DNA from: an uncultured Oscillospiraceae bacterium
Lineage (GTDB): Bacteria > Bacillota > Clostridia > Oscillospirales > Acutalibacteraceae
DNA length: 42,878 nt
Assembly (NCBI GenBank): GCA_902492045.1
Contig: CABUKB010000013.1
Span: 1 to 42,878 of the forward strand
Direction of reading: 5' to 3'
Part shown: positions 24,514-33,495 of the stretch, piece after piece
How the letters are laid out: the number at the start of each line of letters is the position of its first letter
How positions within the stretch are numbered: the first letter of the stretch is position 1
Position numbers and translations under genes: made by a program
Notes under the pieces: generated by a model
Told to the model about the DNA's origin: nothing
What the model saw: the letters and a program-made list of their open reading frames with translations, nothing else
Database searches by the model: none

Positions 24514-25407
24514 TCAATCGAACGCCACCTCGGCGCCCTTATTTGCGCAGTCGAATACCCGTACTGTCCAGCCCGTCAGCCCTGCGCGGGCCAGCGCGTC
24601 CTCCGCCAGCGACGGAAAAGCGGTATTGTCTCTGTCCAGAATCGCCAGCACCGATGGGCCGGCCCCACTGATGGCCACCGCATAAGCGCCCAGTTCATAG
24701 GCGGTGTAAAAAACCGGTTCCACCCCTGGAATCATGGGAAAACGGTAAGGCTGATGTAGCCGGTCCTGCACCGCCACCCGCAGGTTCTGCAGGCTTCCTG
24801 AGAAGAGGGAGGCCGTCATCAGGGCGGCACGGGACAGGTTGTACACCGCATCCTGCCGGCTGACCTTGCCCGGAAGAGCCGCCCGGGCTGTCTCGGTCCT
24901 GAGTTCAAAATCCGGGATGAACACGGCGAAACGGATCCTTTCCGAAACCGGCACACTGACGGTATGGACCCGTCCCCCGTCCATGACGGCCGTGACCAGC
25001 CCTCCGAGCAGAGCGGGCGCCACATTATCAGGATGCCCCTCCAGCTCGGCCGCAAGGTCAGCCACGTCTTCCGGACCGAGCGGGCTTCCGAGCAGGGTGT
25101 TGGCTCCCAACAGCCCGGCAACCAGGCAGGCCGAGGAACTGCCGAGCCCCCTCGCCATGGGAATATGGTTTTCCTGCCGGATATGAAGCCCATGGAAGGG
25201 GCGGCCGCACCGCTCGTATAACAGCCGGGCCGTGTGATAAATCAAATTGCTTTCGTCCTTAGGGATGGGGACATCGTCGGCCGATTCGATCCGGCAGCCG
25301 TCCGCCTCCTCCATCCAGACCCGGTTGTACAGGGTCAGCGCCAGGCCCAGTGCGTCAAAACCGGCACCCAAATTGGCGCTGGAGGCCGGCACCGTGATTT
25401 TTAACAT
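24514..25407 (-). CDS. thrB: Homoserine kinase
   Basis: A 297-residue GHMP-family kinase that makes O-phosphohomoserine for threonine synthesis. It starts LKITVPASSANLGAGFDALGLAL, followed by the ATP loop MARGLGSSSACLVAGLLGAN near 88 and GHPDNVAPALLGGL near 124; the C-terminal motif YAVAISGAGPSVLAI lies near 242. The start at 25407 follows AAAGGGCGG; a GTG six codons earlier would include the ribosome site itself. The gene is 39 bases after homoserine dehydrogenase and co-directional. Confidence 0.94.
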   Translation of the reverse strand: MLKITVPASSANLGAGFDALGLALTLYNRVWMEEADGCRIESADDVPIPKDESNLIYHTARLLYERCGRPFHGLHIRQENHIPMARGLGSSSACLVAGLLGANTLLGSPLGPEDVADLAAELEGHPDNVAPALLGGLVTAVMDGGRVHTVSVPVSERIRFAVFIPDFELRTETARAALPGKVSRQDAVYNLSRAALMTASLFSGSLQNLRVAVQDRLHQPYRFPMIPGVEPVFYTAYELGAYAVAISGAGPSVLAILDRDNTAFPSLAEDALARAGLTGWTVRVFDCANKGAEVAFD

Positions 25408-25446
25408 CTCTATCCGCCCTTTCACGGGTATTTCCCAGGGAGCCGG

Positions 25447-26685
25447 TTAAAGCTCCGCCACCCGGATCCGGCTGCGCACCGTGACGCCCTGCATCGCTTC
25501 GAGGGCCGCGTCGATCTCCCTCTCCTTCATACGGGGGGAGATAAAGGCCGCCTCGTCGTTTGGAGCCTCAGGATAGGTGATAAAGTTCATCGGCCCAAAC
25601 GCCGCGTGTATCTGATTGCACACGGCCTGCCGGTCAGACGACGCCAAACGCAGGAACACCGGCAGCGCCTCCTCACGGTAATCCGCGACATAATCGGCCG
25701 ATCCACGCTCCCAGAACAGGTATTTGCGGGCGCCCAGATGCTTGACTTCATCAATGATATCGGCCACCACTGCGGACGCGGTAGGCAGCTTTCCGGCGCC
25801 CTGCCCGTAGAAAACCACATCGCCAATCGCGTCGCCCCGCACCATGATGCCGTTGAATACGCCGCTGACATCCGCAAGCAGACTGGTTTTCGGCAGCAGC
25901 ATGGGAGAGACCACGGCGTAAAGCTTGCCGTCCGGCCGCTTGACGGCCCGGCCGATCAACTTGATCGCCCCTCCCCAGGCGGCGGCATACTTAACATCCT
26001 CGGCGCTCACCCGGGAAATCCCCTCGGTATGAACCTGGTCCGGATACACATGCCGGCCAAACGCCAGAGAGGCCAGGATGCAGATTTTCCGGCAGGCATC
26101 GTGCCCATCAATATCGGCGGAGGGGTTGCGTTCGGCGTACCCCAGCTTCTGCGCCAGGGCCAGCGCATCCTCAAAACTCATGCCCTCCTCGATCATCTTG
26201 GTGAGCATGAAATTGGTCGTGCCGTTGAGAATCCCGGCGATCTCATAAACCTCGTTGGCGGCGAGGCACTGGTCAATAGGCCGCAGGATCGGGATGCCGC
26301 CGCCGACGCTCGCCTCAAACAGAAAATTGAGATTGCGGTCTCTCGCGATTTCCAGCAGTTCGTCTCCCTTGGCCGCCACCAGTTCCTTATTGGAAGTGAC
26401 GACGCTTTTCCCGGCAAGCAAGCTGCTTTTCACATATTCAAAGGCCGGATGCAGCCCGCCCATGGTCTCCACCACAATGCGGATATCAGGGTCCTGGAGG
26501 ATGTCGTCAAAATTTTTGGTGAACCGATCCGCATACGGGCTCTCCGGAAACTCCCGCAGGTCCAGTATCCGTTTGATTTCAATCGCATCGCCCGCCTTGT
26601 GGGCAATTCCCGCCGCATTCTTGCGCAGCACCTCAGCCACACCCGAGCCCACCACGCCGTGGCCCAAAATCGCTACCTGAATCAT
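25447..26685 (-). CDS. hom: Homoserine dehydrogenase
   Basis: A 412-residue NAD(P)-dependent enzyme that reduces aspartate semialdehyde to homoserine. The Rossmann motif is VAILGHGVVGSGVAEVL at the N-terminus; SNKELVAAKGDELLEIA near 95 and the catalytic segment FEASVGGGIPILRPIDQCLAANEVYEIAGILNGTTNFML with YAERNPSADIDGHDACRKI (about 120-215) are present; a C-terminal ACT domain covers about 335-412. AGGAGG lies six bases before the ATG. It is 21 bases behind the ACT-domain gene. Confidence 0.96.
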   Translation of the reverse strand: MIQVAILGHGVVGSGVAEVLRKNAAGIAHKAGDAIEIKRILDLREFPESPYADRFTKNFDDILQDPDIRIVVETMGGLHPAFEYVKSSLLAGKSVVTSNKELVAAKGDELLEIARDRNLNFLFEASVGGGIPILRPIDQCLAANEVYEIAGILNGTTNFMLTKMIEEGMSFEDALALAQKLGYAERNPSADIDGHDACRKICILASLAFGRHVYPDQVHTEGISRVSAEDVKYAAAWGGAIKLIGRAVKRPDGKLYAVVSPMLLPKTSLLADVSGVFNGIMVRGDAIGDVVFYGQGAGKLPTASAVVADIIDEVKHLGARKYLFWERGSADYVADYREEALPVFLRLASSDRQAVCNQIHAAFGPMNFITYPEAPNDEAAFISPRMKEREIDAALEAMQGVTVRSRIRVAEL

Positions 26686-26706
26686 GACAGCCTCCTATAT
26701 CGTCCT

Positions 26707-27165
26707 TTATTTGATGAGTTCGTTGGATACCCCGGTTATCCGCTCCACACCCGGAAGTTCTCCCAAAGAGCGGATAAACGCATCCACCGGCATCTCCAGG
26801 CGGTCGGTCCGCGCGGATATGGATACCGCCGCCGTGCCGCCCGCCGGGATGTTCTGATTGACGGTCAGAATGTTGGCGCCGGCGCCGGCAAAAGCCGCCA
26901 ACATGCTCGACAGCACACCGGGCCGGTCCTTGAGCACGGAGTGGACTGTCAGGATATACCCGGTTCTCCCGGCTTCATAGGGAAATACCGCATCCTTATA
27001 CTTGTAAAATGCGCTGCGGGACAAACCGGCCCGCCTTGCCGCCTCAGAAGCCGATGCCGCCTCCCCGGATAGGAGGCTCCGTTTGGCCTCGAGCACCCGT
27101 ACAAACACGTCCGGCAGCACTTGCTGGTCCACCAACACGAGATTTCGGTCCTCCCGCTCCCCCAT
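26707..27165 (-). CDS. ACT domain protein, PheB/UPF0735 family
   Basis: A 152-residue cytoplasmic protein. The N-terminal half (LVDQQVLPDVFVRVLEAKRSLL, then a helix-turn-helix-like AARRAGLSRSAFYKYKDAVFPY near 50-70) and a C-terminal ACT domain (about 75-152, with DRPGVLSSMLAAFAGAGANILTVNQNIP) match the PheB/UPF0735 family. Such genes often head hom-thrB operons in Firmicutes, where a role in amino-acid sensing is assumed but not shown. It is the first gene of the unit. The start is uncertain: ATG at 27165 is preferred from family length, GTG at 27177 is possible; neither has a strong ribosome site. Confidence 0.85.
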   Translation of the reverse strand: MGEREDRNLVLVDQQVLPDVFVRVLEAKRSLLSGEAASASEAARRAGLSRSAFYKYKDAVFPYEAGRTGYILTVHSVLKDRPGVLSSMLAAFAGAGANILTVNQNIPAGGTAAVSISARTDRLEMPVDAFIRSLGELPGVERITGVSNELIK

Positions 27166-27206
27166 CCTGTCCACCACCCATGCACGTCTGTTTTGCTGTG
27201 AGATAC

Positions 27207-27235
27207 ACTATACCATTACTTTACGCGCGATTCAA
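27207..27235 (-). promoter_or_regulatory. Promoter of the ACT-hom-thrB-lysC operon
   Basis: On the minus strand TTGAAT (27230-27235), a 17-base spacer and TATAGT (27207-27212). The leader to the ATG at 27165 is about 34 bases, too short for a T-box or riboswitch. Confidence 0.85.
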
Positions 27236-27461
27236 GAAATGGTGATCTTAGATTTTTCGGAATTTCCGCGTTATCTGGCTATTAGATCGGTTATTCTCCC
27301 GCATGCTCTGAATTGCTCTGTTTTTCGTTTTTCCACGGAATAGACGAAGCGGCCCGCCGGCCGGTGTCAATCTTCGGATATTTTTCCAAATGGGAACGGT
27401 CGTTTCCAGAGCTCACGGGACATACTAAAAAGAAATCCCTGCATGTTAAGGAGGTCCCGGT

Positions 27462-28574
27462 ATGTCTGAACCGTCCCGTCCGGAACTCGCGGCACGCACC
27501 GAAAACCGGCGCCGCTTTCTCATTGATTTTGTGTATACCGGGTTCTGGATCGCGCTGCTTCTGCTGCTGTTATACTGTACGGTCAAATGGGCGCTTCCCT
27601 TTGTATTCGCTTTCGCCGTGGCGGCATGTTTGCAAAGGCCCATCCGCTGGCTGGTCAAAAAAACGGGGGTCAAACGCCAGTTTTTCTCGGTGGTGCTTTT
27701 GATTCTGATGATCCTGCTGCTGGCCGCACTGCTCCTGTTTCTCGGATGGAGAGCCGCCGTCTGGGCGGCCAACTTTATAACCAACGAAGAAAACCTGCAC
27801 GCCATCGAGACATGGATCGGCAGCGTCACCGCAACGGTACAACATCTTCTCGAAAGCTTATCCGACCGTCTCTCTCCCTCTGCGCTCGAAACGGTCAACA
27901 ACGCCGTCTCCACTATCTCAGGAAAGCTCACCGAGGCTCTGTCCGATGTCTTCGCGGGAGCGGCCGGCTGGGTTATGCGCTTTGCCACCCAGTCCCTTCC
28001 CCGCATCGCAATCGGATTCATCATCTGGGTCATCGCCTCCATTCTGCTTTCTATCCACTATCAGGGTGTCAAAGCTTTTCTGGTGCGGCAGGTGCCCCAG
28101 CGTTTCCAGGGGATGCTGCGGGACGTAAAGTCCCTGTGCGGCGGCACCTGGCGAAAACTGATCCGGGCATACGGGCTGCTCATGCTTCTGACTTTTGCGG
28201 AGCTGGCAGTCGGTCTGATGATTCTGGGTATCCCGAACGCCATCCTGGCTGCAGCCATGATTGCAGTCGTCGATATTCTCCCGGTTCTCGGCACCGGCAC
28301 CGTCGTTCTTCCCTGGGCGGCCATCGCGCTGTTGCAGGGCCAGCACCGCCTGTTTATCGGTCTGCTGGTGATGTATGCGGTCATCACCTTGGTGCGCAAC
28401 ATCCTCGAACCCCGGTTGGTCAGCCGTCAAATCGGCCTGCCCCCTCTCGTCACCCTCTTTTTCATGTATGTGGGACTGCAGATCCTGGGCCTTGTCGGCA
28501 TGCTGCTGTTCCCTATCCTGGCGATGGTAGCGGTGCAGCTGCATGAGGAAGGGAAACTCCATCTGTGGAAATAA
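27462..28574 (+). CDS. ytvI: Sporulation integral membrane protein YtvI (AI-2E transporter family)
   Basis: A 370-residue membrane protein of the AI-2E/PerM family with about seven or eight hydrophobic segments; segments around 25-60 and 75-95 open the protein, and the family core ILGIPNAILAAAMIAVVDILPVLGTGTVVLPWA lies near 250. The charged N-terminus and length fit the YtvI branch, found in spore formers and linked to sporulation by expression. AAGGAGG is seven bases before the ATG. A CATACTA at 27421-27427, 35 bases before the start, looks like a sporulation -10 element, but I find no matching -35. Confidence 0.85.
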   Translation: MSEPSRPELAARTENRRRFLIDFVYTGFWIALLLLLLYCTVKWALPFVFAFAVAACLQRPIRWLVKKTGVKRQFFSVVLLILMILLLAALLLFLGWRAAVWAANFITNEENLHAIETWIGSVTATVQHLLESLSDRLSPSALETVNNAVSTISGKLTEALSDVFAGAAGWVMRFATQSLPRIAIGFIIWVIASILLSIHYQGVKAFLVRQVPQRFQGMLRDVKSLCGGTWRKLIRAYGLLMLLTFAELAVGLMILGIPNAILAAAMIAVVDILPVLGTGTVVLPWAAIALLQGQHRLFIGLLVMYAVITLVRNILEPRLVSRQIGLPPLVTLFFMYVGLQILGLVGMLLFPILAMVAVQLHEEGKLHLWK

Positions 28575-28585
28575 AACGCACATGA

Positions 28586-28628
28586 CAAGGGGCTGCTGCA
28601 TCCGGAATCCCTTTGCAACAGCCCCTTG
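28586..28628. terminator. Hairpin between convergent ytvI and penicillin-binding protein genes
   Basis: A 10-bp perfect stem (28586-28595 with 28619-28628) 11 bases after the ytvI stop. It has no strong U tract on either strand; it probably ends ytvI transcription. Confidence 0.6.
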
Positions 28629-28727
28629 AAAATTCCTTACGCGGGCCATAAAGGATGGTCCGCATTTTTCGTACAAGCCATGAACCCGCTTTTACCCGAT
28701 TTTTTCGGAATTCTTCTCAGGCTCTTT

Positions 28728-31013
28728 CTATGCCGCCGCGTCCATGGAACTGTCCGATTCCGTCGGCTCGGACGCCGCCGTGGTGGTAGGATCGGTAGTG
28801 ACAGCCGGCGTCTGAGTGGTAACCGAAGGCTCGGTGGTTGCCGGCTGTTCGCTCACCGTCGGCGGCTCGGGTGCGGCCGTTCCATGTGCCGTGCAGGTGC
28901 CCGGCACATTTTCGGGTTTATATACCCCGAGTTCTTTATCCGGACAAGCGTCGGTAGCCAGTTGACCGGTGGTCATACAGTAGTAGGCCTCCACCGTATT
29001 CCCCTTCTTTGTGAATCCGGTCGGCGACAGCCCCTCGTGGATGATCTTCATCGCCTTACTCCACAGACTTCTGGCGTAGGCCTTTTGGGTATCAGTCAGA
29101 GACTTGTTATAATCGTAACCAACCCAGCTCGCCGCCACATAATAAGGCGTGCCACCCACAAAATAGGAATCGTTATTGTTCTGGGTAGTACCGGTTTTGG
29201 CAAACACTTCCCAATCGGCCCAATCCTTTTTGAGCTGCCGCCCGACGGTCCCATTGGCACCGGTAGCGCCGGTGCGGCCGGTGATGACGTGCTGGAGAAG
29301 GCGGTTCATCACATAGGCGGAATCCTCGTCGAGCGCCGTATTGGTCATACGGCTCCTCTTGGGCAGGATGGTCTGTCCGCCCATTTCCACCTTTTCATAG
29401 GAATAGGGCTCATAATACACGCCGCCGTTGCCGAAAATCTGATAAGCGGCCGCCATCTCGCGTGCATACACGCCGTCGGTCAGCCCGCCCAGCGCCATCG
29501 GCGACAGGTCAATATCGGTATGTCCCTCGCCGTCCGACTTGACCAGGGTTGAAAAATGCAGTTGGTTGGTCATGAAATCAAAACAGCGCTGGGGCGTGAG
29601 CTGCTGTACGAGCCGGGCAGGTACGGTGTTCAGCGATATCTGCACGGCCCTGTCCACCAGGGTCGTCCCCCGGTCGGCCGGCGTGCTTTGCCCCACATTG
29701 CGCGGCCATTTTGTCCCGTCGCTCAACGTGATATAGCAGTCCTGAACCTGGGAGGAGAAGTGAATGAGATTATACTGAATGGCCGAGGCATATACGCTCA
29801 GCGGCTTGATGGAAGAGCCCGGCTGTCGTTTGGAACTGGTCGCACGGTTCTGTAGGCGGTTGCCCGTCTTCTCTCCCCGTCCGCCGACCACGGCCACCAT
29901 TCTCCCCTCATAGTCGGTCACATACAACGCCGCCTGCAAAGGTTGCTCCTCATCGCCCTTTGTGGCCGGAAAATTGCTGTCGTCGGCATAGATGGCCTCC
30001 ACCCTCGCCTGCAATTCCTCGTTTTCACAGGAATAAATGGTCAAGCCGCCGAAATACACCAGATTTTCCGCATAGTTTTCCGCATATCCGTATTCTTCCA
30101 TCAAATCGTTTATCACGTCTTCGATCAGGGTATCCATATAATAATCCTGGATATCCACCACCCTGACGCTGCTCTGAAAGATGAGTTCCTCGCCGCAGGC
30201 CTGGATATACTCGTCGTCGGTGATAAAGCCGAGCTGATGCATTTTGTACAGCACCGTCCTCTGCCGGCTGCGCACATTTTCCGGGTGCCGGTAGGGATCG
30301 TATTTGGACGGGTTCTGGGTGATGCTGGCGATCACGGCGCACTGAGCGAGAGTCAGATCCTTGGCATCCACGCCGAAATAATAGTTGGCCGCCGCGCCTA
30401 CGCCTTTGATCCCGCTGCTCAACGGCAGCACGTTGAGATATGCCTGAATGATCTGATCCTTGGTATATTTTTTCTCCATTTCAATGGCACGGAGAATTTC
30501 GGTGATTTTCCGCTCGATGCGATGGTCGTCCTCCTCCGTTAAGACCTTGATAAGCTGTTGCGTGATGGTGGAGCCGCCGTATTCCGTCGATGAAAAATGC
30601 AGGATAAGATTGGCAAACGCCGAGATGGTGCGTTTCCAGTCCACCCCATAGTGGGTTTCAAACCGCTCGTCCTCGATGGCGATCACGGCTTGCTGCATAT
30701 ACAGTGGCATCTCATCCAGGTTCTTCCAGATCTGTTTGACGCCTTGCAGCCGCTGCCCTTCCACATACTCGCCGGTATCCGGGTCCTTGACCATGACGAT
30801 GCTCGTTTGATGTTCGTTGATCTGGGTCAAATCGGGGATGCCGGTCGTGCCGTCGAAGTTTGTCACCACATACACCGCCAGTACGCACCCCACAATACTG
30901 CCGGTAATGGCACCGATGAGGACAATGGTCAGCAGGCATTTGGAAATGGCGGACATGACTTTCAAGGTCATTTTCACCGCCGGCTTTTTCAGCCATGCCG
31001 GTTTCTTGGCCAT
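28728..31013 (-). CDS. Class A penicillin-binding protein (PBP1A-type transglycosylase/transpeptidase)
   Basis: A 761-residue bifunctional peptidoglycan synthase. It has a short basic cytoplasmic tail, one membrane anchor (about 24-50), the glycosyltransferase family 51 domain with EDERF at 114-118, GGSTITQQL near 146 and a further RKITEILRAIEMEKKYTKDQIIQAYLN segment, and the transpeptidase with S400-S-I-K403, SLN near 460 and KTGTT near 650. The last 45 residues are Thr/Ser/Pro-rich and probably disordered in the wall. The start at 31013 follows AGGAGG at 11 bases. It is divergent from bofC and convergent with ytvI. Confidence 0.94.
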   Translation of the reverse strand: MAKKPAWLKKPAVKMTLKVMSAISKCLLTIVLIGAITGSIVGCVLAVYVVTNFDGTTGIPDLTQINEHQTSIVMVKDPDTGEYVEGQRLQGVKQIWKNLDEMPLYMQQAVIAIEDERFETHYGVDWKRTISAFANLILHFSSTEYGGSTITQQLIKVLTEEDDHRIERKITEILRAIEMEKKYTKDQIIQAYLNVLPLSSGIKGVGAAANYYFGVDAKDLTLAQCAVIASITQNPSKYDPYRHPENVRSRQRTVLYKMHQLGFITDDEYIQACGEELIFQSSVRVVDIQDYYMDTLIEDVINDLMEEYGYAENYAENLVYFGGLTIYSCENEELQARVEAIYADDSNFPATKGDEEQPLQAALYVTDYEGRMVAVVGGRGEKTGNRLQNRATSSKRQPGSSIKPLSVYASAIQYNLIHFSSQVQDCYITLSDGTKWPRNVGQSTPADRGTTLVDRAVQISLNTVPARLVQQLTPQRCFDFMTNQLHFSTLVKSDGEGHTDIDLSPMALGGLTDGVYAREMAAAYQIFGNGGVYYEPYSYEKVEMGGQTILPKRSRMTNTALDEDSAYVMNRLLQHVITGRTGATGANGTVGRQLKKDWADWEVFAKTGTTQNNNDSYFVGGTPYYVAASWVGYDYNKSLTDTQKAYARSLWSKAMKIIHEGLSPTGFTKKGNTVEAYYCMTTGQLATDACPDKELGVYKPENVPGTCTAHGTAAPEPPTVSEQPATTEPSVTTQTPAVTTDPTTTAASEPTESDSSMDAAA

Positions 31014-31080
31014 GCAGCCGTTCGCCTCCTTACATTTAAGGGTAAACCGGTTTTGCCTGAGCACAAAATGATACGTACCT

Positions 31081-31109
31081 ATCTTATAGCACGGTTCTGA
31101 AAAAGTCAA
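31081..31109 (-). promoter_or_regulatory. Promoter of the class A PBP gene
   Basis: On the minus strand TTGACT (31104-31109), a 17-base spacer and TAAGAT (31081-31086), about 65 bases before the ATG. Confidence 0.7.
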
Positions 31110-31173
31110 ATATCAAAACTGTAAGAGTTTCTTAACCATTTGTTACCATGACCGTTTTCAGCCGCCGAAAAAC

Positions 31174-31203
31174 GCATAAAGCCAGCCGTCACCGCCCATA
31201 CTA
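31174..31203 (+). promoter_or_regulatory. Sigma G-type sporulation promoter of the bofC-like gene
   Basis: GCATA (31174-31178), an 18-base spacer and CATACTA (31197-31203) fit the Bacillus sigma G consensus (gHATR, 17-18 bases, CATnhTA). It lies 67 bases before the ATG at 31271. Bacillus bofC is known to be transcribed in the forespore by sigma G. Confidence 0.75.
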
Positions 31204-31270
31204 AATCGGCAGAGAAAGGGTTTTTCCGTTTTGCGGTTCAAACGTATCGTTGACCGAAAGAAGGGTGTTT

Positions 31271-31711
31271 ATGCAGGAAAATCCAAGCTCTCAGACACCG
31301 GAAAAGAAGCCGGAAGCTCCGCCCGAAACCGGACCCCGGCGGCCCCGATCCGCCGTGTTTTTCGGATTTGCCGTCACCATGTTGGTCATCAGCGGGCTCC
31401 TGCTGTGGGGTGGTGTGCTGCTGCGTTCCCGGAATCCGGACCCCGCCTCCGCTCCCCCTGCAAACAACCGCCCGGCTTCTTCACTTGTTTCCCATCCGGA
31501 GGAAGAAAGCGCGACGGCTTTCGCCCGGTATCGGCTCGGCGTATGGGAGGGCAAACTCGCTCTCTTTTCCGAAGGACGGGAATCCCCGGACGAAGTGTAC
31601 GATGTCTATATTCAGACCCTTCCCGAAGCGGAACAGAACCGCTTGCAAAAGGGTATTGTCATCCAAAGCGAGGAAGAACTGGCCGGGTGGCTCGAAGACT
31701 ACACCAGTTGA
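31271..31711 (+). CDS. BofC-like protein (bypass-of-forespore C, C-terminal domain)
   Basis: A 146-residue protein: a basic, proline-rich N-terminus (1-30), one membrane segment (about 31-52), a linker, and a C-terminal domain that reads YRLGVWEGKLALFSEG...EVYDVYIQTLPEAEQNRL, then a Gly, and EEELAGWLEDYTS. That matches the BofC C-terminal domain pattern (a short beta unit, then LP plus helix, then E-ELxxxLEDY). In Bacillus, BofC is a forespore intermembrane-space protein that tunes SpoIVB signalling to the sigma K checkpoint; this clostridial form has a membrane anchor instead of a cleaved signal. AAGAAGGG precedes the ATG. The sigma G-like promoter upstream agrees with this assignment. Confidence 0.75.
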   Translation: MQENPSSQTPEKKPEAPPETGPRRPRSAVFFGFAVTMLVISGLLLWGGVLLRSRNPDPASAPPANNRPASSLVSHPEEESATAFARYRLGVWEGKLALFSEGRESPDEVYDVYIQTLPEAEQNRLQKGIVIQSEEELAGWLEDYTS

Positions 31712-31725
31712 GCCCTCTCCTTGGC

Positions 31726-31751
31726 AAGGCCGCGCGCAGATGCGGCCTTTT
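31726..31751 (+). terminator. Terminator of the bofC-like gene
   Basis: An 8-bp stem (31726-31733 with 31742-31749) followed by TTA; the 3' arm and tail read CCTTTTA. It starts 15 bases after the stop. Confidence 0.8.
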
Positions 31752-31792
31752 ATCCCAATAATGAGCGATAACAGAAAGGCAAGGTCAACGCA

Positions 31793-33325
31793 ATGGATCA
31801 TCCATCCGTCTGGATGGCGGGGCGCGTCCCCGCCGTACCCGTACCCGAAAGCCGTGTGGATTCCACTCCACTGGAGGTTCTGGTCATGGGCGGCGGGCTG
31901 TGCGGCCTGCTAACCGCCTTCCGTTTATATGAAAAGGGTGTCCGCTCCCTCGCCCTAATTGAAGCCGGAGAAATCGCCGGTGGGACAAGCGCCCGTACCA
32001 CCGCCAAGGTAACGGCACAGCACGGCCTGCTGTACGCCCGGCTGCGCAGGGGGCTGGGCGAGGACAGGGCCGGACAGTACGTACAAGCCAACCTTGCGGC
32101 TGTCGAAGAATACGCGCAGGTGATGGAACAACTCGGCTTGCGTGACGAATTGCACCGCTGCGCTTCCTATTTATATACCGATGACCCGGCCTATATCGAG
32201 GCCCTGGAACAGGAGGCGGAGGCGTGCCGTCTTTTGGATCTGCCGGTTTCGGTTACCGATCAAACCGAGCTTCCGTTTCCAATCATCACGGCTGTCCGCA
32301 TGGAAAACCAGGCTCGGATCCACCCCCTGCGCCTGGCGGATGCCCTGGCACGCTGGCTCGTGAAAAATGGGGTAAGGATATATGCCCATACCCGGGCCTA
32401 TCCCCCCGAGGCCGACCAGCCCTGCGGGGAAATTCGTACCAACCGGGGTCCCCTGCACGCGGACACGGTGGTCCTCGCTACCCACTACCCTTTCATGGAT
32501 AAGCACGGAATGTATTTCGCCCGGATCTGGCAGGAACGCTCCTATGTTCTCGCCCTGACCGGCGCACCGTCGATGGAGCATCTCTACTGGGCCCCAGGTC
32601 CCGGAGGCTTTTCCTTCCGCCCGGCGGCATGGGCAACGCCGAACGGTCAAGAGATACAGGGACTGCTTCTCGGAGGAAAGAGCCACAAAACCGGTCACGA
32701 AGGGACGCGGTATCATTACGAATCCCTGCGCATGGCCGCCAAATCGTGGTATCCCGCCGCGCGGATAGCGGGAAAATGGTCGGCACAGGACGGCATGACC
32801 CACGACGGCGTGCCTTATATCGGCCGTTACCGCCAGCTCGACGGGAAATTGGCCGGTCGTGTTTTCCTGGCTGTCGGTTTCAATAAATGGGGCATGACCA
32901 ACAGCATGGCAGCAGCCGACATCCTCAGCGAAGCCATCCTCGGACGGGATCATCCCTGCCGCGAGGTCTTTTCCCCCACCCGATTCGATCCGGGTCTGAA
33001 GGCCAAGAGCTTCTTTGTCGAAACCGGCGACATGATGGGAAATTTGATCGGCCCCTATACCCATCTGCCCGACGCCACAGCGGCCTCTGTCCGGAAGGGA
33101 GAGGGCAAGGTGGTCCGTGTCGGCGGAAAAAGAGTGGGGGTCTATAAAGACGAAGAGGGCGTCCTCTATACGGTGCGACCCATATGCCCTCATATGGGGT
33201 GCGTGCTTCAGTGGAACCGGGACGAACGCTCGTGGGACTGTCCCTGTCACGGATCCCGTTTTGACTATACCGGCCGCCTGCTCAACGACCCCGCTCAAAA
33301 ACAACTCGATAAAGCACACCGTTGA
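31793..33325 (+). CDS. FAD-dependent oxidoreductase with C-terminal Rieske 2Fe-2S domain
   Basis: A 510-residue protein. The N-terminal D-amino-acid-oxidase-type FAD domain has VLVMGGGLCGLLTAFRLYEKG (about 26-46), the GGTSARTTAKVTAQHG segment near 64 and the terminal FAD contact VFLAVGFNKWGMTNS near 360. The last 80 residues are a Rieske domain with Cys465-Pro-His467 and Cys483-x-x-His486, the four 2Fe-2S ligands. The same architecture exists in Bacillus (YhfW). Electrons probably pass between flavin and cluster, but substrate and partner are unknown. AAAGG lies ten bases before the ATG. It is monocistronic, with terminators on both sides. Confidence 0.92.
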   Translation: MDHPSVWMAGRVPAVPVPESRVDSTPLEVLVMGGGLCGLLTAFRLYEKGVRSLALIEAGEIAGGTSARTTAKVTAQHGLLYARLRRGLGEDRAGQYVQANLAAVEEYAQVMEQLGLRDELHRCASYLYTDDPAYIEALEQEAEACRLLDLPVSVTDQTELPFPIITAVRMENQARIHPLRLADALARWLVKNGVRIYAHTRAYPPEADQPCGEIRTNRGPLHADTVVLATHYPFMDKHGMYFARIWQERSYVLALTGAPSMEHLYWAPGPGGFSFRPAAWATPNGQEIQGLLLGGKSHKTGHEGTRYHYESLRMAAKSWYPAARIAGKWSAQDGMTHDGVPYIGRYRQLDGKLAGRVFLAVGFNKWGMTNSMAAADILSEAILGRDHPCREVFSPTRFDPGLKAKSFFVETGDMMGNLIGPYTHLPDATAASVRKGEGKVVRVGGKRVGVYKDEEGVLYTVRPICPHMGCVLQWNRDERSWDCPCHGSRFDYTGRLLNDPAQKQLDKAHR

Positions 33326-33333
33326 CAAGCCGA

Positions 33334-33367
33334 AAGGGGATGCTGCAAGGAATTGCCGCATCCCCTT
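33334..33367 (+). terminator. Terminator of the FAD/Rieske oxidoreductase gene
   Basis: A 10-bp perfect stem (33334-33343 with 33358-33367) begins eight bases after the stop, followed by GTTCGTCTTTTG. Confidence 0.85.
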
Positions 33368-33495
33368 GTTCGTCTTTTGCGGGCTACGAACGGCGGGCCG
33401 CTGTTCGCGGCCAAAAGCCTTCGTAACCAAAGATCCATAACGGAGGACATGTGCCGGGACCCGGCCTTCTGTGGCTCTCGGAAAGTCCGCTCGTT

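Noticed and set aside
26949..27185. A Trp-rich leader-like peptide (MHGWWTGWGS...) at the start of the aspartate-family operon
   Set aside because: It looks like an attenuator peptide, but it has no threonine or isoleucine run, no following terminator, and its frame simply overlaps the ACT-domain gene.
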